From Dactylis glomerata (taxonomy: Eukaryota; Streptophyta; Magnoliopsida; Poales; Poaceae): DNA of 64,000 bases. Both the position numbers and the translations under genes were made by a program. The notes beneath the pieces are model-generated. The model ran no database searches, had not been told where the DNA came from, and saw only the letters and a list, made by a program, of their open reading frames with translations. The stretch covers positions 270,094 to 334,093 of the forward strand of contig QXEO01001801.1 in NCBI GenBank assembly GCA_007115705.1, given 5' to 3'. Within the stretch, counting starts at the first letter, position 1, and each line of letters opens with the position of its first letter. This document shows positions 9,200 to 20,517 of the stretch, piece after piece.

Positions 9200-11416
9200 T
9201 TCGCACTTTCTGCGCCTAGCTCAAAGGCGTTAAAGAAAAGCACTCTTGGGAGATAACCCATTGTTTTACTTTCAGTTCTTTTTCTTTTATTTGAGTCTTG
9301 GAAGTTATTACTACTGTAATAACCACTCCTTATCTTTTTTATTTCGTTGTTGTGCCAAGAGAAGCCTCTAATTTGAGTGAGGTAAGATTTGGGGATGTTG
9401 CTGTCCTGGAACAGATTTCGGTGCTGCACCGTAAAAATTCATGAAAATTCTTAGAATATCTTTTTGACCTGCGATTTCTTGTGCATATGCCCCAGGTTAT
9501 ATCCAAACTTTCATTAGTTTTACACTTTTTTATTTGAGCAACAGAAAACCCTCTAAAAATTCAATCTTTGTCAGCTGTTCTGTTTTGACAGATTTCTGCC
9601 ACTATTTGTGTTTGCCTCTCGATCGCTTTCTTTTTGAGTTCTTTTGATCACAGAACTTTTTGGGAAGTTGCTACAGTAGTATATGCTTTATATGTGGTGG
9701 TTTTGAGTTGAAACCTGAAGCAAAAAAGGGTTGATTCATTATTATGCTTACACTAATGTTGCTAATAGAATTATGTTGAGTTTTGTATCAAGGAAGTTTT
9801 CAAGTGTAGGGATCGGAGAATGATGAGATGAGTTGAAGAATGGAAAAAAGCTCAAGATTGGGGATGTCCATGCACCCCAAGAAATATCTAAGAGGTACAA
9901 GTGTCAAAGCTTGGGGATGCCCCCGAGGCACCCCTTCTTCATCGGCAAAAATCAGGTCACCTTTCAACACACTATATTTTTATTGCTTCATACACTATGC
10001 ATTTTTCTTGGAGCGTCAGTTGTTTTAGTTTTTAGTTTTCTTTAGTTTTGTTTGCTGAAATAAATGGTTGGACCCCAACGAATTTCTTTTGGAGAAGTTG
10101 CCTTGCTTTTCATTTGCCAAGAACACTCCATTTTTCACTCTTATCGTTCAACGAGTGTTCTATTTTTCTGCCACTGCGTTTCATTTTCATTTTTCGCCTT
10201 GATTTGTGTTCAAATCTTGTTATATCTTTACATCAAGGTGTATTTTGACCTCTGGTCCATGTTGGTTTTCATCAAAAGAGTTGTTTCAAAAAGGTTCGAA
10301 TGGTGTTGGAAAAGAGAAAAAGTTTCATGCAAAAAAGTGGTACAAAAAGGAGCTTGTTTAGACTACGGCTTAGGCTTTTGCATGTCATGCTTGATGTCAT
10401 TTTGATAGTATGCTTTGTGATTTTTGTTGTAGCATGACTTGTCTCAAATGACTGAGATTGCTTAATGAGCCTTTAAAAAAAAATCATGCGTTGTTTTTAT
10501 TATTTGGAAGCATTATTTTGGTTTTCTCCTTGATGCTTTATTTGGGTTGACTTGGCGCATGCTTACACATGTTTGACTCATCCAAAGTCGCCATAAACCT
10601 CTATGATCATTTAGTTTTTGACTTTTGATGCCATCTTATGCTTCTTTTAATGTTGTTTTGTCGCTTTGCATGATTATGGCCGTTATTGCTCTCTTAGTTG
10701 GTCGCTCCCAGTCTCTTGCTAGCCCTCATTTTGTACTGAGTATGAGCTCTACTCGTGCATCCAACTCCTAAAAACCAAGTTATTCCAATGTGTCCACCAT
10801 ACATACCTATTAGCAATTTTCTATTCCAAAGTACATTTGACTTGCTTTTATCTATCCTTCAAATTAAACTCTTTTTGGTGTTATGCGAAAATTGGTCAGT
10901 AAAGCTCTCACAAACCTGATGGCACACTTTACTTTTCTCGTTCTTAAAATTTTGACATTGTGGCTCTCTTATGTTGAGTTGTTATGCTTGCAAGTTGTAA
11001 GTTGGAAATTAGTCAAACCATGCCGTCATGGGGTAAGCATTCAACATTGCACTTCTTATTTAAGTTGATATCGTGATCTTTTGTTTATGGATACTCGCGA
11101 TGTGAAACAAGTTGGGAATCTTGCGGGATCATGGAGTTCTTATATGTGTTAGAGAAACGCCTGGGCCGCTAATCTAAGCCATGCATAATTCATGGTGTAA
11201 ATTTACAGCATGCCCATAGTGAACATTCGACGACGCATCTCAAAATAAAAATCTATATCAATGGTAAATAAAAGAGATGTCGAGGTGTTCATTGTCTGTT
11301 TGTCTTATCATTTTGATGTGGGCTTGTTCCATGTCATCGGATAGGAGGTACCCCGTTGGCAGTTCTCGATGATACACATATATTTACAATGACAAGAGCT
11401 TGCTTGGGACTCTAAG
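9200..11416 (+). other. Non-coding 3' interior of the gypsy element
   Basis: There is no credible gene. The stretch 9200-10900 is mirrored as reverse complement in the element at 24963-28080, so it is a conserved part of the family. A purine motif AAGCTTGGGGATGC at 9907-9920 is identical to the true polypurine tract at 20503-20516 but lies about 2.1 kb inside the element after discounting the CACTA insertion. Confidence 0.6.
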
Positions 11417-11533
11417 TCGTGTAGCATGAGATTTGGGTATTCGTACTTCACGGGACACGAGGTTTTCAACTTATGATTTGTCAAGCATATGATTTGTCGT
11501 GTAGCATGAGGTTTGGGTATTCGTACTTCACGG
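11417..11533. repeat. Pair of about 40-bp direct repeats at the left edge of the CACTA element
   Basis: GTCGTGTAGCATGAGRTTTG and the following GGTATTCGTACTTCACGGGA occur at about 11417-11456 and again at about 11494-11533. The second copy runs into the CACTA subterminal region. Confidence 0.8.
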
Positions 11534-11551
11534 GAAAACTCGTTTCAACGA

Positions 11552-11775
11552 CCAAAAGTCGGTCGGGAATGGTTTTTGCCGACCGACCTTGTCGGTCACC
11601 GTAAGTCCGGTCGGCAAAGTTCATTCCCGGCCGACTTTGTATTGCCGACCGACAGTTTGACACTATTGCAAAAGCTTTCCCGACCAACATATTATTTGTC
11701 GACCAACATTTTATTGCCAACCGACATTCGTTCGCCGACCAACAGTCTGATGGTGGAAGTTTTACCGACTGAATT
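11552..11775. repeat. CACTA left subterminal repeats
   Basis: Repeated CGACCGAC, CGACCAACA and their complements are the usual transposase-binding clusters near CACTA ends. They mirror 19740-19880. Confidence 0.75.
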
Positions 11776-13011
11776 TTTGTAGGCCAAGCATATAGCATTT
11801 CCCAACCAATAGCCTACGGACTACCCATGAGGCAATCAACATGCTTTTCAGTTCCAACCGTGTGTCTCATTTTAAATATTTGACAATTATTTATGTTATC
11901 ATCATGCATATTTTTCATAAGAAAACAATAAATCAAACGATAATGACATACATTAAATCCACACATATACAAATGGTCATCTATTCTCAGCGTCATTACT
12001 CATTACCACCTAGATTTCTCAGAAATTAAAGATATCTGAATGTGCACTAAACATTTAGACTTCTTACAAAAGACACGACACCCATCTGATTTTGCAGAAA
12101 CATTTAGATTTCCTACAAAAGACACAGGCACCCATCCAATTTTGTAGAAGTGAGTAGGTACATCTCCAATGACATGAAATCTCCTCCATTACAAAGAAAT
12201 ATCTTGATGTGTGCCACCAGTTACTAGGTTCCTAATGCAGTCCTTCCTACAAAGTTATCAGCCATTACGTTTAGTTGATAACATTAGCCACAAAACTATA
12301 ATTTGACATCAATTAGCATGCTCACATAAAAGAAAGTATGTCACCGCATAGTAAAATATAGTAAGATATTCATCTACTGATGTCCAATCAAGATTCTTGT
12401 GTCAAATACAATAAAGATATAGTATTGCGAATTAACCATTCAGATCAAATAAGGTTCTGTCTTTCCCTGAAGTAGTAGTATATATTAAGAGAACCATAAT
12501 TGCTATATACAAAGATGATCTAACTTAGAAAATGATGAGTAGGTAACTAGACATATTGGATACACACATGCATCTATCCGACTGTCCAGCCCAAGCACAC
12601 ATACATGCATCACATTCGGCAGAATAAGCAAGATAGCTAGCAATCTAACATCAGGATTCAGCTAATAAGCAATCTAGCATAGCAGGATGTATGCATACAT
12701 GAACATGATACATGCTAGCATGCATTAGTCAGATTCAGCTACTAAACACAACCTTTGCCAAGAAATAATACTTAACGGATGGACAAATCAGACATGAACA
12801 AAATATGTAGAAAATGTAAATAGCACCAGTACTAAACTAATGACAAATTGACAGTATCATAGCAGTGCCACGAGCTGGACTCAACATAAACATATTACAA
12901 ATAATAGTTGCTAACTCGGCAACACAGTACTAAAATAAATAAAGGGCTCATAATTAGCAGCTTAGCAAGCTCGTTTACCAGAATTTCTTAGTAGTAGAAT
13001 CCGTTCTAATT
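11776..13011. other. AT-rich CACTA interior, no gene seen
   Basis: Low-complexity AT-rich sequence with many scattered GCATGC/TAGCA words. I find no ORF with a domain. Confidence 0.5.
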
Positions 13012-13360
13012 CTATTCATAGTAATTGGTTGTGGGATGAAGAATCCAGTCTAGCCCCTGGCCTGTAGGGCATAATCTAGGAAAATAATCACAAGTCAGCA
13101 TAACACACACAACAGTACAAGGGATGAGATAAAACACATAGGCATGCTCATTACCTTGCTGGCCATGCAATGGACCTTGTGACAACATCACCAATATATC
13201 GTAAATCAGCATACTAATACGGCAGTGTAGCATCCCTTAATCGCAACATTTACAAGAACCTCATAGGTCCCTTGGCCAAGGGGCTCCTCACCAATAAAAG
13301 TGTCTGGGTCAATCGAGATAATTGTTGCCATAGCAACGGGAGATTCCAAGGCTCCCCTCT
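13012..13360 (-). pseudogene. C-terminal exons of a CACTA TNP1-like protein
   Basis: On the minus strand a putative exon at 13155-13360 lies between an acceptor (TTGTACAG) and a donor (AAG|GTAATG). A last exon at 13012-13075 follows an acceptor TTTTCCTAG and ends in a stop. The peptide has AMATIISIDPDTFIG, then PLGQGTYEVLVNVAIKG and, after a frame change near 13200, YIGDVVTRSIAWPAR. The order (A)T..S.DP...(G), LG...YEV.VNV, ...IGD.V...IAWP is the conserved C-terminus of the second protein of grass CACTA elements, a DNA-binding accessory to the transposase. The frame change marks it as a pseudogene. Identification is from motif memory. Confidence 0.55.
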
Positions 13361-13704
13361 CTGTACAATAGAATTAAGGAACGCATTTGTGGTGTAAGTG
13401 GCCTTCCTATTATACCTCTAGTACCATACACAATTGCTGCTGATAAGTAGGATTGTCTTGGTCGGATGCTCAACACCTCACAACAGTTTCCCTGTCAAGC
13501 ATCACCAAGCAGATCAGAAAATAAACGGAGCTGGTCCTAACTAACTAGATAGTGAAGAGGGGAAACAAGATTACCACGAGAGGTATGGCTTCAAAAGGCC
13601 ACGCCCTTTGCTTCCTGGGATGTGTCACGGGTCTCGTCAGTCACCTCCTTGACACAAGAATCTCCCATCTGCCATGAAAAACCGCCACATTTTTTGAGCA
13701 TTTA
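13361..13704. other. CACTA interior left of the Harbinger insertion
   Basis: Probably more intron or exon sequence of the minus-strand TNP1-like gene, but I cannot trace a frame through it. Confidence 0.35.
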
Positions 13705-14472
13705 GGGCGTGTTCGGGAACTCACTAGCTTCCCGAAACTCCTTACTTCCAGCTTCTCTAACGATTGCCAGCTTCCCGGGAGGAGCTGAGAACGTTCGGCA
13801 CGCTCCTCCCAGTCAGCTGGGCTGCGGCCCATTTAAACCGAGCAGGCTTCCTGTGGCCATGGAGATGTCCCTGGCCGGCCCATTTCAGCAACCAGAGGAA
13901 GCTGATGCTTAGGGATGTGGTCGGTAAAGAGGGATTCCGATCGACGAGGGACTCTGGCTGATGCTCGAGGTCGGCGATGAGGGATTCCGGAGAGTCGCCG
14001 GTCGAGCAGGGAGGAGATTCGTTCGGAAGAGGACGCGGGGCGGCGGCCGGAACAGGACGCGGGGGGTGGCTTGAACAGGACGTGGGCGGCGCTTGGCGGC
14101 TTCCGGAGCAAGGGCGAAGTGGGCGGTGCTTGGCGGCTTCCGGCAGCGGTGGGATGGTGCACGCGTGCGCTGACGGCGCTAGGTCACAGGCGACATTATC
14201 GGGTCGATTTGGGAATTTTGGTACGATACTAGCGATGGACCGAGGTCCAAACTACCAGCGAATCGTTATTTGACTTCGCGGTGGCACATCCTTGTAATTT
14301 CTAGCTGCTCCTCACTTTTGCCGATCCGGGAATTTGGAAAAGAGGTGCTCCGCGTTTTACATGTCGTTTTAGCCCAGCTTCTCGAATCTAGCTCCGCAGA
14401 GTTTACGTGTTCAGCACTGCTCCGCCGTGGATTTCTGAGAAGCTGGAAGCCAGGGAGTTACCGAACACGCCC
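13705..14472. mobile_element. PIF/Harbinger non-autonomous element, 768 bp
   Basis: Terminal inverted repeats begin GGGCGTGTTCGGGAACTC on the left and, read inward from the right, GGGCGTGTTCGGTAACTC, and stay similar for about 28 bp. The element is flanked by TTA at 13702-13704 and 14473-14475, the 3-bp target duplication typical of this superfamily. It contains GC-rich small ORFs without recognisable domains, so it needs a transposase in trans. Confidence 0.88.
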
Positions 14473-14639
14473 TTAGTTTCACTCTGATCCGAAGAATACA
14501 AGGACTAGGTCGACAAACAATTGCGCGCAAGGGGTAGCGGCAACCTACCTGGCAGCTGTACTAGATGAAAAACTGTACTAGAGCACACAACAGAAGAGGG
14601 GAAAACATGATCTTGGAAAGGTGGTGGTGAGGCGGTAAG

Positions 14640-15575
14640 GCGCCTTAATCTACTAAAGCTGTAAGCGTAGTCGTCTGCCGCTCCGCTGAGGCCACTTGCC
14701 GCGCGTGGGTTCGTTCTTTGTCTCTGCATGTGGGCCGTTTGCTAGCGCGTGTCCCAGCTGTTCCGCATTGTCTGGGTGGATATCCGCTTCCCTCTCCTCT
14801 CTCCACTCTCCATTGACCCCTTTTCCTTCCCCCGATCCAGATCTCGGCCTCCTTTCTCCCCATCACCGGCGGCCAAGGTGGCCGGTTGTGAGATAGAGGG
14901 CACACCGGAGATGTATGGTTGTTTCCACTCAGAAATTTTAGGTAGGTTTTCTCTCTCGAAAATAGTCCTGATTTGTGTTCTTGGGGTCGTCTTCCTCCTC
15001 CTCTGTTCTTGCCGGTGCAGGTTGTGGGACGAGTCCCGGTCGCCGGATTTTGGTATGTTTGTCGACCATGTATCTGTGGTACTGTTGCGGCAGGAGACGT
15101 CCGGCTTGTCGCCCCTGCCTGACTGCTTCCCGGACGACCGGACTCCGTCGCGCCGTTCTTCTTCCGCCGGGCGCTTTCCCCGCTCCTTTGCTCCGCTAGG
15201 GTGTTGTGTTGCTGCGCTGCTGCCGCAGGCCCGCCCTGCATGTCGCCTCCTGCATGGCCGCACCCCTCCCAGCTCTTTTTACTCTCCTTTTCTTCACGGG
15301 TTCCCCTCGCATAGGGTTTCCGGCCTCCCATCCAGCTCCGGCCGCCATAGCCCCTGAGATTGCTCGCTGCCTGCCCTCCTACCCCCACAGGTCGCCAGCC
15401 ACTCCGCTGCTCTGACTCCCTTCCGCCTGTTCTTTTTCCCTTGCGCAGCGCCAACGGTGGCCGAGTGACTGGAATAGTGGTGAGACCGTCGGCGGTGTCC
15501 GGTGTGGTGAAGGTCCGCGTCTATGTCCAGCGGCTCTGTCCCTATTCTGCTCTCCGGCTACCTCCAAGATTTTGC
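14640..15575 (+). other. GC-rich, gene-like segment inside the CACTA element
   Basis: Base composition rises sharply against the AT-rich surroundings, ORFs are open on both strands (the longest, 14645-15454 on minus, has 269 codons), and plausible splice signals occur (TTGCGCAG near 15443-15450; AAGGTTAG near 15577). CACTA elements often capture host gene pieces, so this could be a captured promoter and first exons. I recognise no domain, and long antisense ORFs are expected in GC-rich DNA, so coding status is open. Confidence 0.3.
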
Positions 15576-15605
15576 TAAGGTTAGTTTCAGTATTAAAGAA
15601 TAGTA

Positions 15606-15749
15606 CAGAGGCATGCGGTCTCTTAATTTGTGCTAGGACATCCACGGGTCTGAAATTCTGAACATCATGAACTGAAACAGAGGCATTCGGTCTATTAATT
15701 TGTGCTAGGACATCCAGGGGTCTGAAATTCTGAACATCATGAACTGAAC
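15606..15749. repeat. 72-bp tandem duplication, two copies
   Basis: Copies at 15606-15677 and 15678-15749 start CAGAGGCATKCGGTCT and end AACATCATGAACTGAA; only a few bases differ. Confidence 0.9.
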
Positions 15750-18700
15750 TTGCAGGATATTAGTCCACAGGTTGAATTCTGTCTGTGCTTACCTATACAT
15801 GCTTCCCTGATGAATGCGATGTTCAATTTGTGCATAATAAATTGGTGCACCCTGACCTATTTTTGTTGCAATTTGTAGAGTCTTGAATCAGTCGGCAGAT
15901 ACACGGTAGAAATGTGCTCAGTTAACCCACCAATTTGCCAGGGACACAAATGCCAGACAGTTGACTAACCTCGGCCACTATCAGAGAGTTGTATTCACAA
16001 CTTATGGTAGGTATTGAAGTACTAATACTAAAATTCAAAAATAATTGAGAAGTTACCAGATGAAGAGTTGCAGCCCCAACTTCTTGAATTACTGTAAGGC
16101 TATGATTTTAATTTTCTTAAATTGTTGCACACTGTTCATACTGCTACTATTCATAACAGTGCTCAGTTGTTAAAAGTGTGGCGGTGTTACGATTCAAGAA
16201 CTACGTTGGAAACTTCCACACGTTTTTACAATGTTTTTGCTCAAGTTCAGATTTTCTTGTGCAAAATTTCTATTGTTCATCTTACTTAATGTATGCTCCT
16301 CGATCGTGCTTTAGCATTCAAAGCAATACATCCATGTTCTGTAAACTCTCTCTTCCTTTTACCGTTTTTACCCTCTACACTGTCGCCATGGAGCTCTATT
16401 CCCTGAAAAACTTGTTGACGCATATTTTCTTTCATCCAGGCCTAGGTCTTCTCGATGAGGCTCTAGGCGAAACCCCACTGCCGTCATTGGCCAGGAGCTG
16501 AGTTTGATAAGCTGGATCCTAGCTCGCAATATCCTTTTGTTCTGGAATTACTACCATGCATCTGGTTCTTCAATATGATGTGGATTTCTATTTTTTCATG
16601 GAATTTGCTGGCAACAGGGAGCTAGAGTTTAAGTTGTTGAAATAGTTTCAGGATAAAGAAAGATTAATGTGCATGATAGTTTGGAAGACGATGGTCTATT
16701 GGTCTTGTTTCGGGGCAGTACTTAGTGTTGTTTCAGGTTAGCATGAAAGCCAGGCATCAGTCAGTCTACTGATGCAAACTTGCATGATCTACTAGGTTTC
16801 AGCAGCCTAAGGTTGTAATGATCAATAGAAATACAAATGTTCAATGCTAATATACATATAGGCCAATCCAGATTTTCCTCCATTCAGTGTACTGGTTTCC
16901 TCCATGGATTTAGTTAAGCCATGCAGGAGGACAATCAGAGAACTGCCCATGTTGAGTTAGGCTTCCTTGATATGCTAAAACTTAAGAATTCAGATTGACA
17001 ATTGCTATAAAAATCACGAATTGTCTTACTTAGTAATCACTTTTATTTTTACCATGATAGGATTTTTTATTGGACAAGATCAGCTGGTACCGAAGCGGAG
17101 CAAATTAGACCAAATGGTATTCCAGTGAATCATTGTTGGCAAAATCCAAACCATATTATGTGTAAGTGTTTACTTATTTTTGAACATATAAGTGTTCATT
17201 ATTTAGCAGTTCAGAAAATTAAAATGGTAACATATCCGTGATTATTATGAGTTAATGTCCCATTTCAGTTTTGTCTTGAATCTGATTAAGCTCCCTTTTC
17301 ACCAGCAACACATTAGGATCGTCCACAGATAGAAAGATCGATCTTTTCACTATGTCTTATATATAGCCTTTCTATTACATTAGTTATCGTGTTATACATG
17401 TTCACTTAATAATGTTACAGTGGCACACGGTGAAACCAAGTGGTACATTGTCACACTACACTATGCTGTTGTTTCATTATCAAATTACACTTCAAATGTT
17501 CATAGTCTCTGTTGAGTTTAGTAGTAATTTAGTATATGAATAATGTGTTCCAAAAAATGTCATTTGACTTACACCCATATAAATAAACATGTGTGGATGT
17601 GCCACAGGCGTACAATAGGCGAACTTAAAAAGAAACCTAAGCAAATGATGTCAATTATGGTACAGAGTGAACTTTCCCAACACTTTGGACAATATATATA
17701 CGCCCATATCCTCTAATCAGCAGCTATTGTTGGATTTATATAGGTGACCCGTGACTTCATGCCCACAGGAGCCTTTGGCAAGGCTGGTAACGCCAGGCTT
17801 CCTGTGTACAAATGGTGTGGCAAATCCGAACCAGGCAGCGATCATCATTTGTTTTTTATGACTACTCTTTGTCCTTAGTTTTCCTTCGCCCACACAAGAA
17901 AAATAAATGGTGCATGATACTTATTAATATATTATTTGTTCTTTGTCTTTCATTGTGTGTAATTGCTATAGAGAGCTTCCAACATACAAATGCATCTGAG
18001 TTGAAAATATGGATCCAATAGCTTTATGCGACCTAATGTGAGTATAGATCATATTTGTTCTCTGTATTAGTAGTGCAATACCTATGTAACCAGATAGTCC
18101 AATTGATTGTTCAATAAAATATAGAATGGTCTCTTGAATGGTTCATATTTTTATATTGATTTGGGTACCTAAGATGGCAAAGGAAATGTTTTACCTAATA
18201 TTGGCCAATACAAAAGAATGAGAATAAGTGTACAATTTAGAACGGATGGCAGGTGGGCCGGGCGAAGCCGGCCTGTCCGTCTAGTACCTTGTACGAGCTG
18301 TCATCGTGGCCGTGCACGACGATGCCAGGTTGTCTTACCCCTACTCCCTGTCGTCGCGGGAGGCCGGACAGCTGATGCAGCAGCAGTCGTGCAGATAGAT
18401 GGTCTGCCACGAGCACATCAACGACTATAGGTTATAAGTTATATGTTTAACTCTTGGCAGCAGCAAAACTATAAATAGCACTAAGCAAATAAACATTGAA
18501 GATTTATAGTAATATGGTACTCATGTGTAGCAAATATTATTAACGTATATCCGAAGGCACTTTTCAAGAAAAAAACATGCTTAAGCTTACAACTATTCAG
18601 ATTCGAAGAAAGATTAATCTCGTTTGTTGTTTCTGAAACTGGAAACTACCACTTATTGGCAAATGCAATTGCTATAAGATCGATCAGTTTCAGCTGAATA

Positions 18701-19159
18701 TATCAACAGCCTAGTAGTACACTTTGAGAATTAATTTGAATAAAAAGCCATTGAGTATGTAGAAATCAATCTCAGATACAGATGGATATCCCAGATTCAT
18801 ATATAAAACCTCGTAAGCAAGTAGTAAATAATCTGCAACAAAAGTGAAACGGGTAGCAAATAATAGCACACTGGATAAATTCAACACCATGCATGAGCAG
18901 TCAGTCAATAACCGAGGACCTGACCATGATAGCAAGTAGTGACTTTGCACATCACGTCAGATGCTGAGAAGAAAGCTAGCCACACCTTTCTTGATCTACA
19001 ATGAAGGAAATAGCAGGGTCGCGTAGATGGCCTGTACCGCGAATAAACAACTTGAGCTAATTTGTCGCAGTCACCGAGGACGGCTAGAGCACTGCTAGCT
19101 AGCTAATTAACTTTGCAAATTAATAATAACAGCCAGCTAACTCTAGAACCAGGAGTGGC
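15750..19159. other. CACTA interior, AT-rich, no recognised gene
   Basis: ORFs are short and without domains. A short GC-rich island at about 18240-18430 could be another captured scrap. No transposase signature is seen. Confidence 0.4.
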
Positions 19160-19630
19160 AAGAATGGGGTCATCACCTGCAAGAATGGGGTCCCCAAATT
19201 AATCTCGTTTGCAAATTAATGAGGAAGATCGACGGTGACCTGGAGCTGTGCGTGGCGGACATTGGTGGCCGACGTGGAGCAGCACGGCGCAACGCCGTCA
19301 GGCGAGATCGATGGAACAGCGCGCGTCGATGCACACGCGCTCCGGAGAGCAAGCCCAGCCATGCCGCCGCCGTTGTTCTGCCTCTCTCATCACGACGGAG
19401 GGGGAGGAGAAGTGCGGTTAGGGATTTGGTTGGGGTTGTTGGATCTGGTGTGGGAGAAAGGAGAGTCTGGTGCGAGAGAGGTCGTGCCGGTGGTGGCTGG
19501 CGGCGGACTGGCCGGAAGAGATAGTGCCGCCGCCGGCACGCATGGTTGAGAGGCGGCCGGGAGAGCTTCGAGCGTATGTGAATTTGGGGATTTAAGGGTT
19601 CACAGGCGCGACTGTGGAAATGGAACTTAG
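19160..19630 (-). other. GC-rich region near the right CACTA end
   Basis: Overlapping ORFs on both strands are rich in proline and arginine (minus) or glycine and arginine (plus), with no recognisable domain. Its place next to the transposon end and its sudden GC content suggest a promoter-proximal or captured exon region, but I cannot assign it. Confidence 0.25.
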
Positions 19631-19739
19631 TGCGCGCGTTGGGCCAAATGTTGGCGCTAATATTTTTCGCCCCGCGCGCATTGGGCCAAATTTTGGCGCG
19701 TCGGTCCACTTAATGATCCACGGTTGGTTGGCATTATTT

Positions 19740-19906
19740 TACCAACCGATCGTTCGACAGCTACATATTCCCGACCAACAATCGGTCACCATGTATATGT
19801 TTTCCCGACCGACTGTTCGTTAAGAGCTTTGCCGACCAACATTTTGTCGACGATACTAACTTTTGCCGACCGACGTCAGTTGGGAATCTAGCGCTGTGAT
19901 GTAGTG
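19740..19906. repeat. CACTA right subterminal and terminal repeats
   Basis: CCGACCAACA and CCGACCGAC motifs lead to the terminus, whose minus-strand reading is CACTACATCACAGCGC. ATT follows at 19907-19909. Confidence 0.8.
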
Positions 19907-20517
19907 ATTCAAGATGCCTATGATGGGGGCAATGAGAGCTCAAAGCTAGTAAGTACTATAATTTTTGAAGGTTTATAAAACTCGCAATCACTGCTTCCCT
20001 CTGTGAAGGGTCTTTCTTTAACTTTTATGTTGTGTCTCCACCTTCTATCTTTATGCACCGTCTAATAGAGCATAGTTGTCATTCTGAGTATAATGTGCAT
20101 TGTCCCAAAGTTTTCATTGATTGATTCATGATTTTGGTTTCACTTGTTCTTAAATTATTTGTATCTAGTCGCCCTCTTAAACTTGAAGGTGTCCTATGCA
20201 TTTATGTTTTGCTATTCCATGAAGGACAAGCTAAAAACCATTTGCTATGTTTTTCCATATGATTTGAACACATGTTTGACTTTCATTGTTTCATTTTCAT
20301 GATCTTTCATTTGTATTATTTTTCATGATATAACATGGTTGCTAAGTTTCTTCTATCAAGATTATGTCTTTCATGCCCATGTTTTAAGTTCTTTTCATTC
20401 CAGCACTCAATGCTTACATAGATGGTCAAGATTGTGTAGGTGCATGTCACCTCAAAAATTATTATTTGTTATCACTTACCTACTCGAGGATGAGCAGGAG
20501 TTAAGCTTGGGGATGCT
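19907..20517 (+). other. Gypsy 3' interior and polypurine tract
   Basis: Resumes the gypsy element after the CACTA insertion. From about 20040 it is homologous to the reverse complement of 413-892. It ends in the polypurine tract AAGCTTGGGGATGCT (20503-20517), directly before the LTR. Confidence 0.75.

Larger units (their letters stand above)
11523..19906. mobile_element. CACTA (En/Spm-type) DNA transposon, non-autonomous
   Basis: The right end, read inward from 19906 on the minus strand, begins CACTACATCACAGCGC, followed by many CCGACCGAC and GACCAACA repeats (about 19740-19880). The left side has the matching subterminal repeats (about 11550-11770) in opposite orientation, but no clean CACTA terminus; the best candidate is near 11523, where ...TTCACGGGAAAACTCG could be a mutated end. 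The three bases after the right end are ATT, and ATT also occurs at 11520-11522, compatible with a 3-bp target duplication. No TNP2-type transposase is visible; a TNP1-like fragment is. The element lies within the gypsy interior, which continues at 19907. Confidence 0.75.

Noticed and set aside
14645..15454. 269-codon minus ORF as a host gene
   Set aside because: It is rich in Gly, Arg and Ser without a domain, lies in a GC-rich segment where antisense frames are expected, and plus-strand frames over the same bases are equally open.
19219..19549. Overlapping plus ORFs near the right CACTA end as a protein
   Set aside because: Two frames are open together with the minus strand in a GC-rich segment; no domain or codon bias that I can see.
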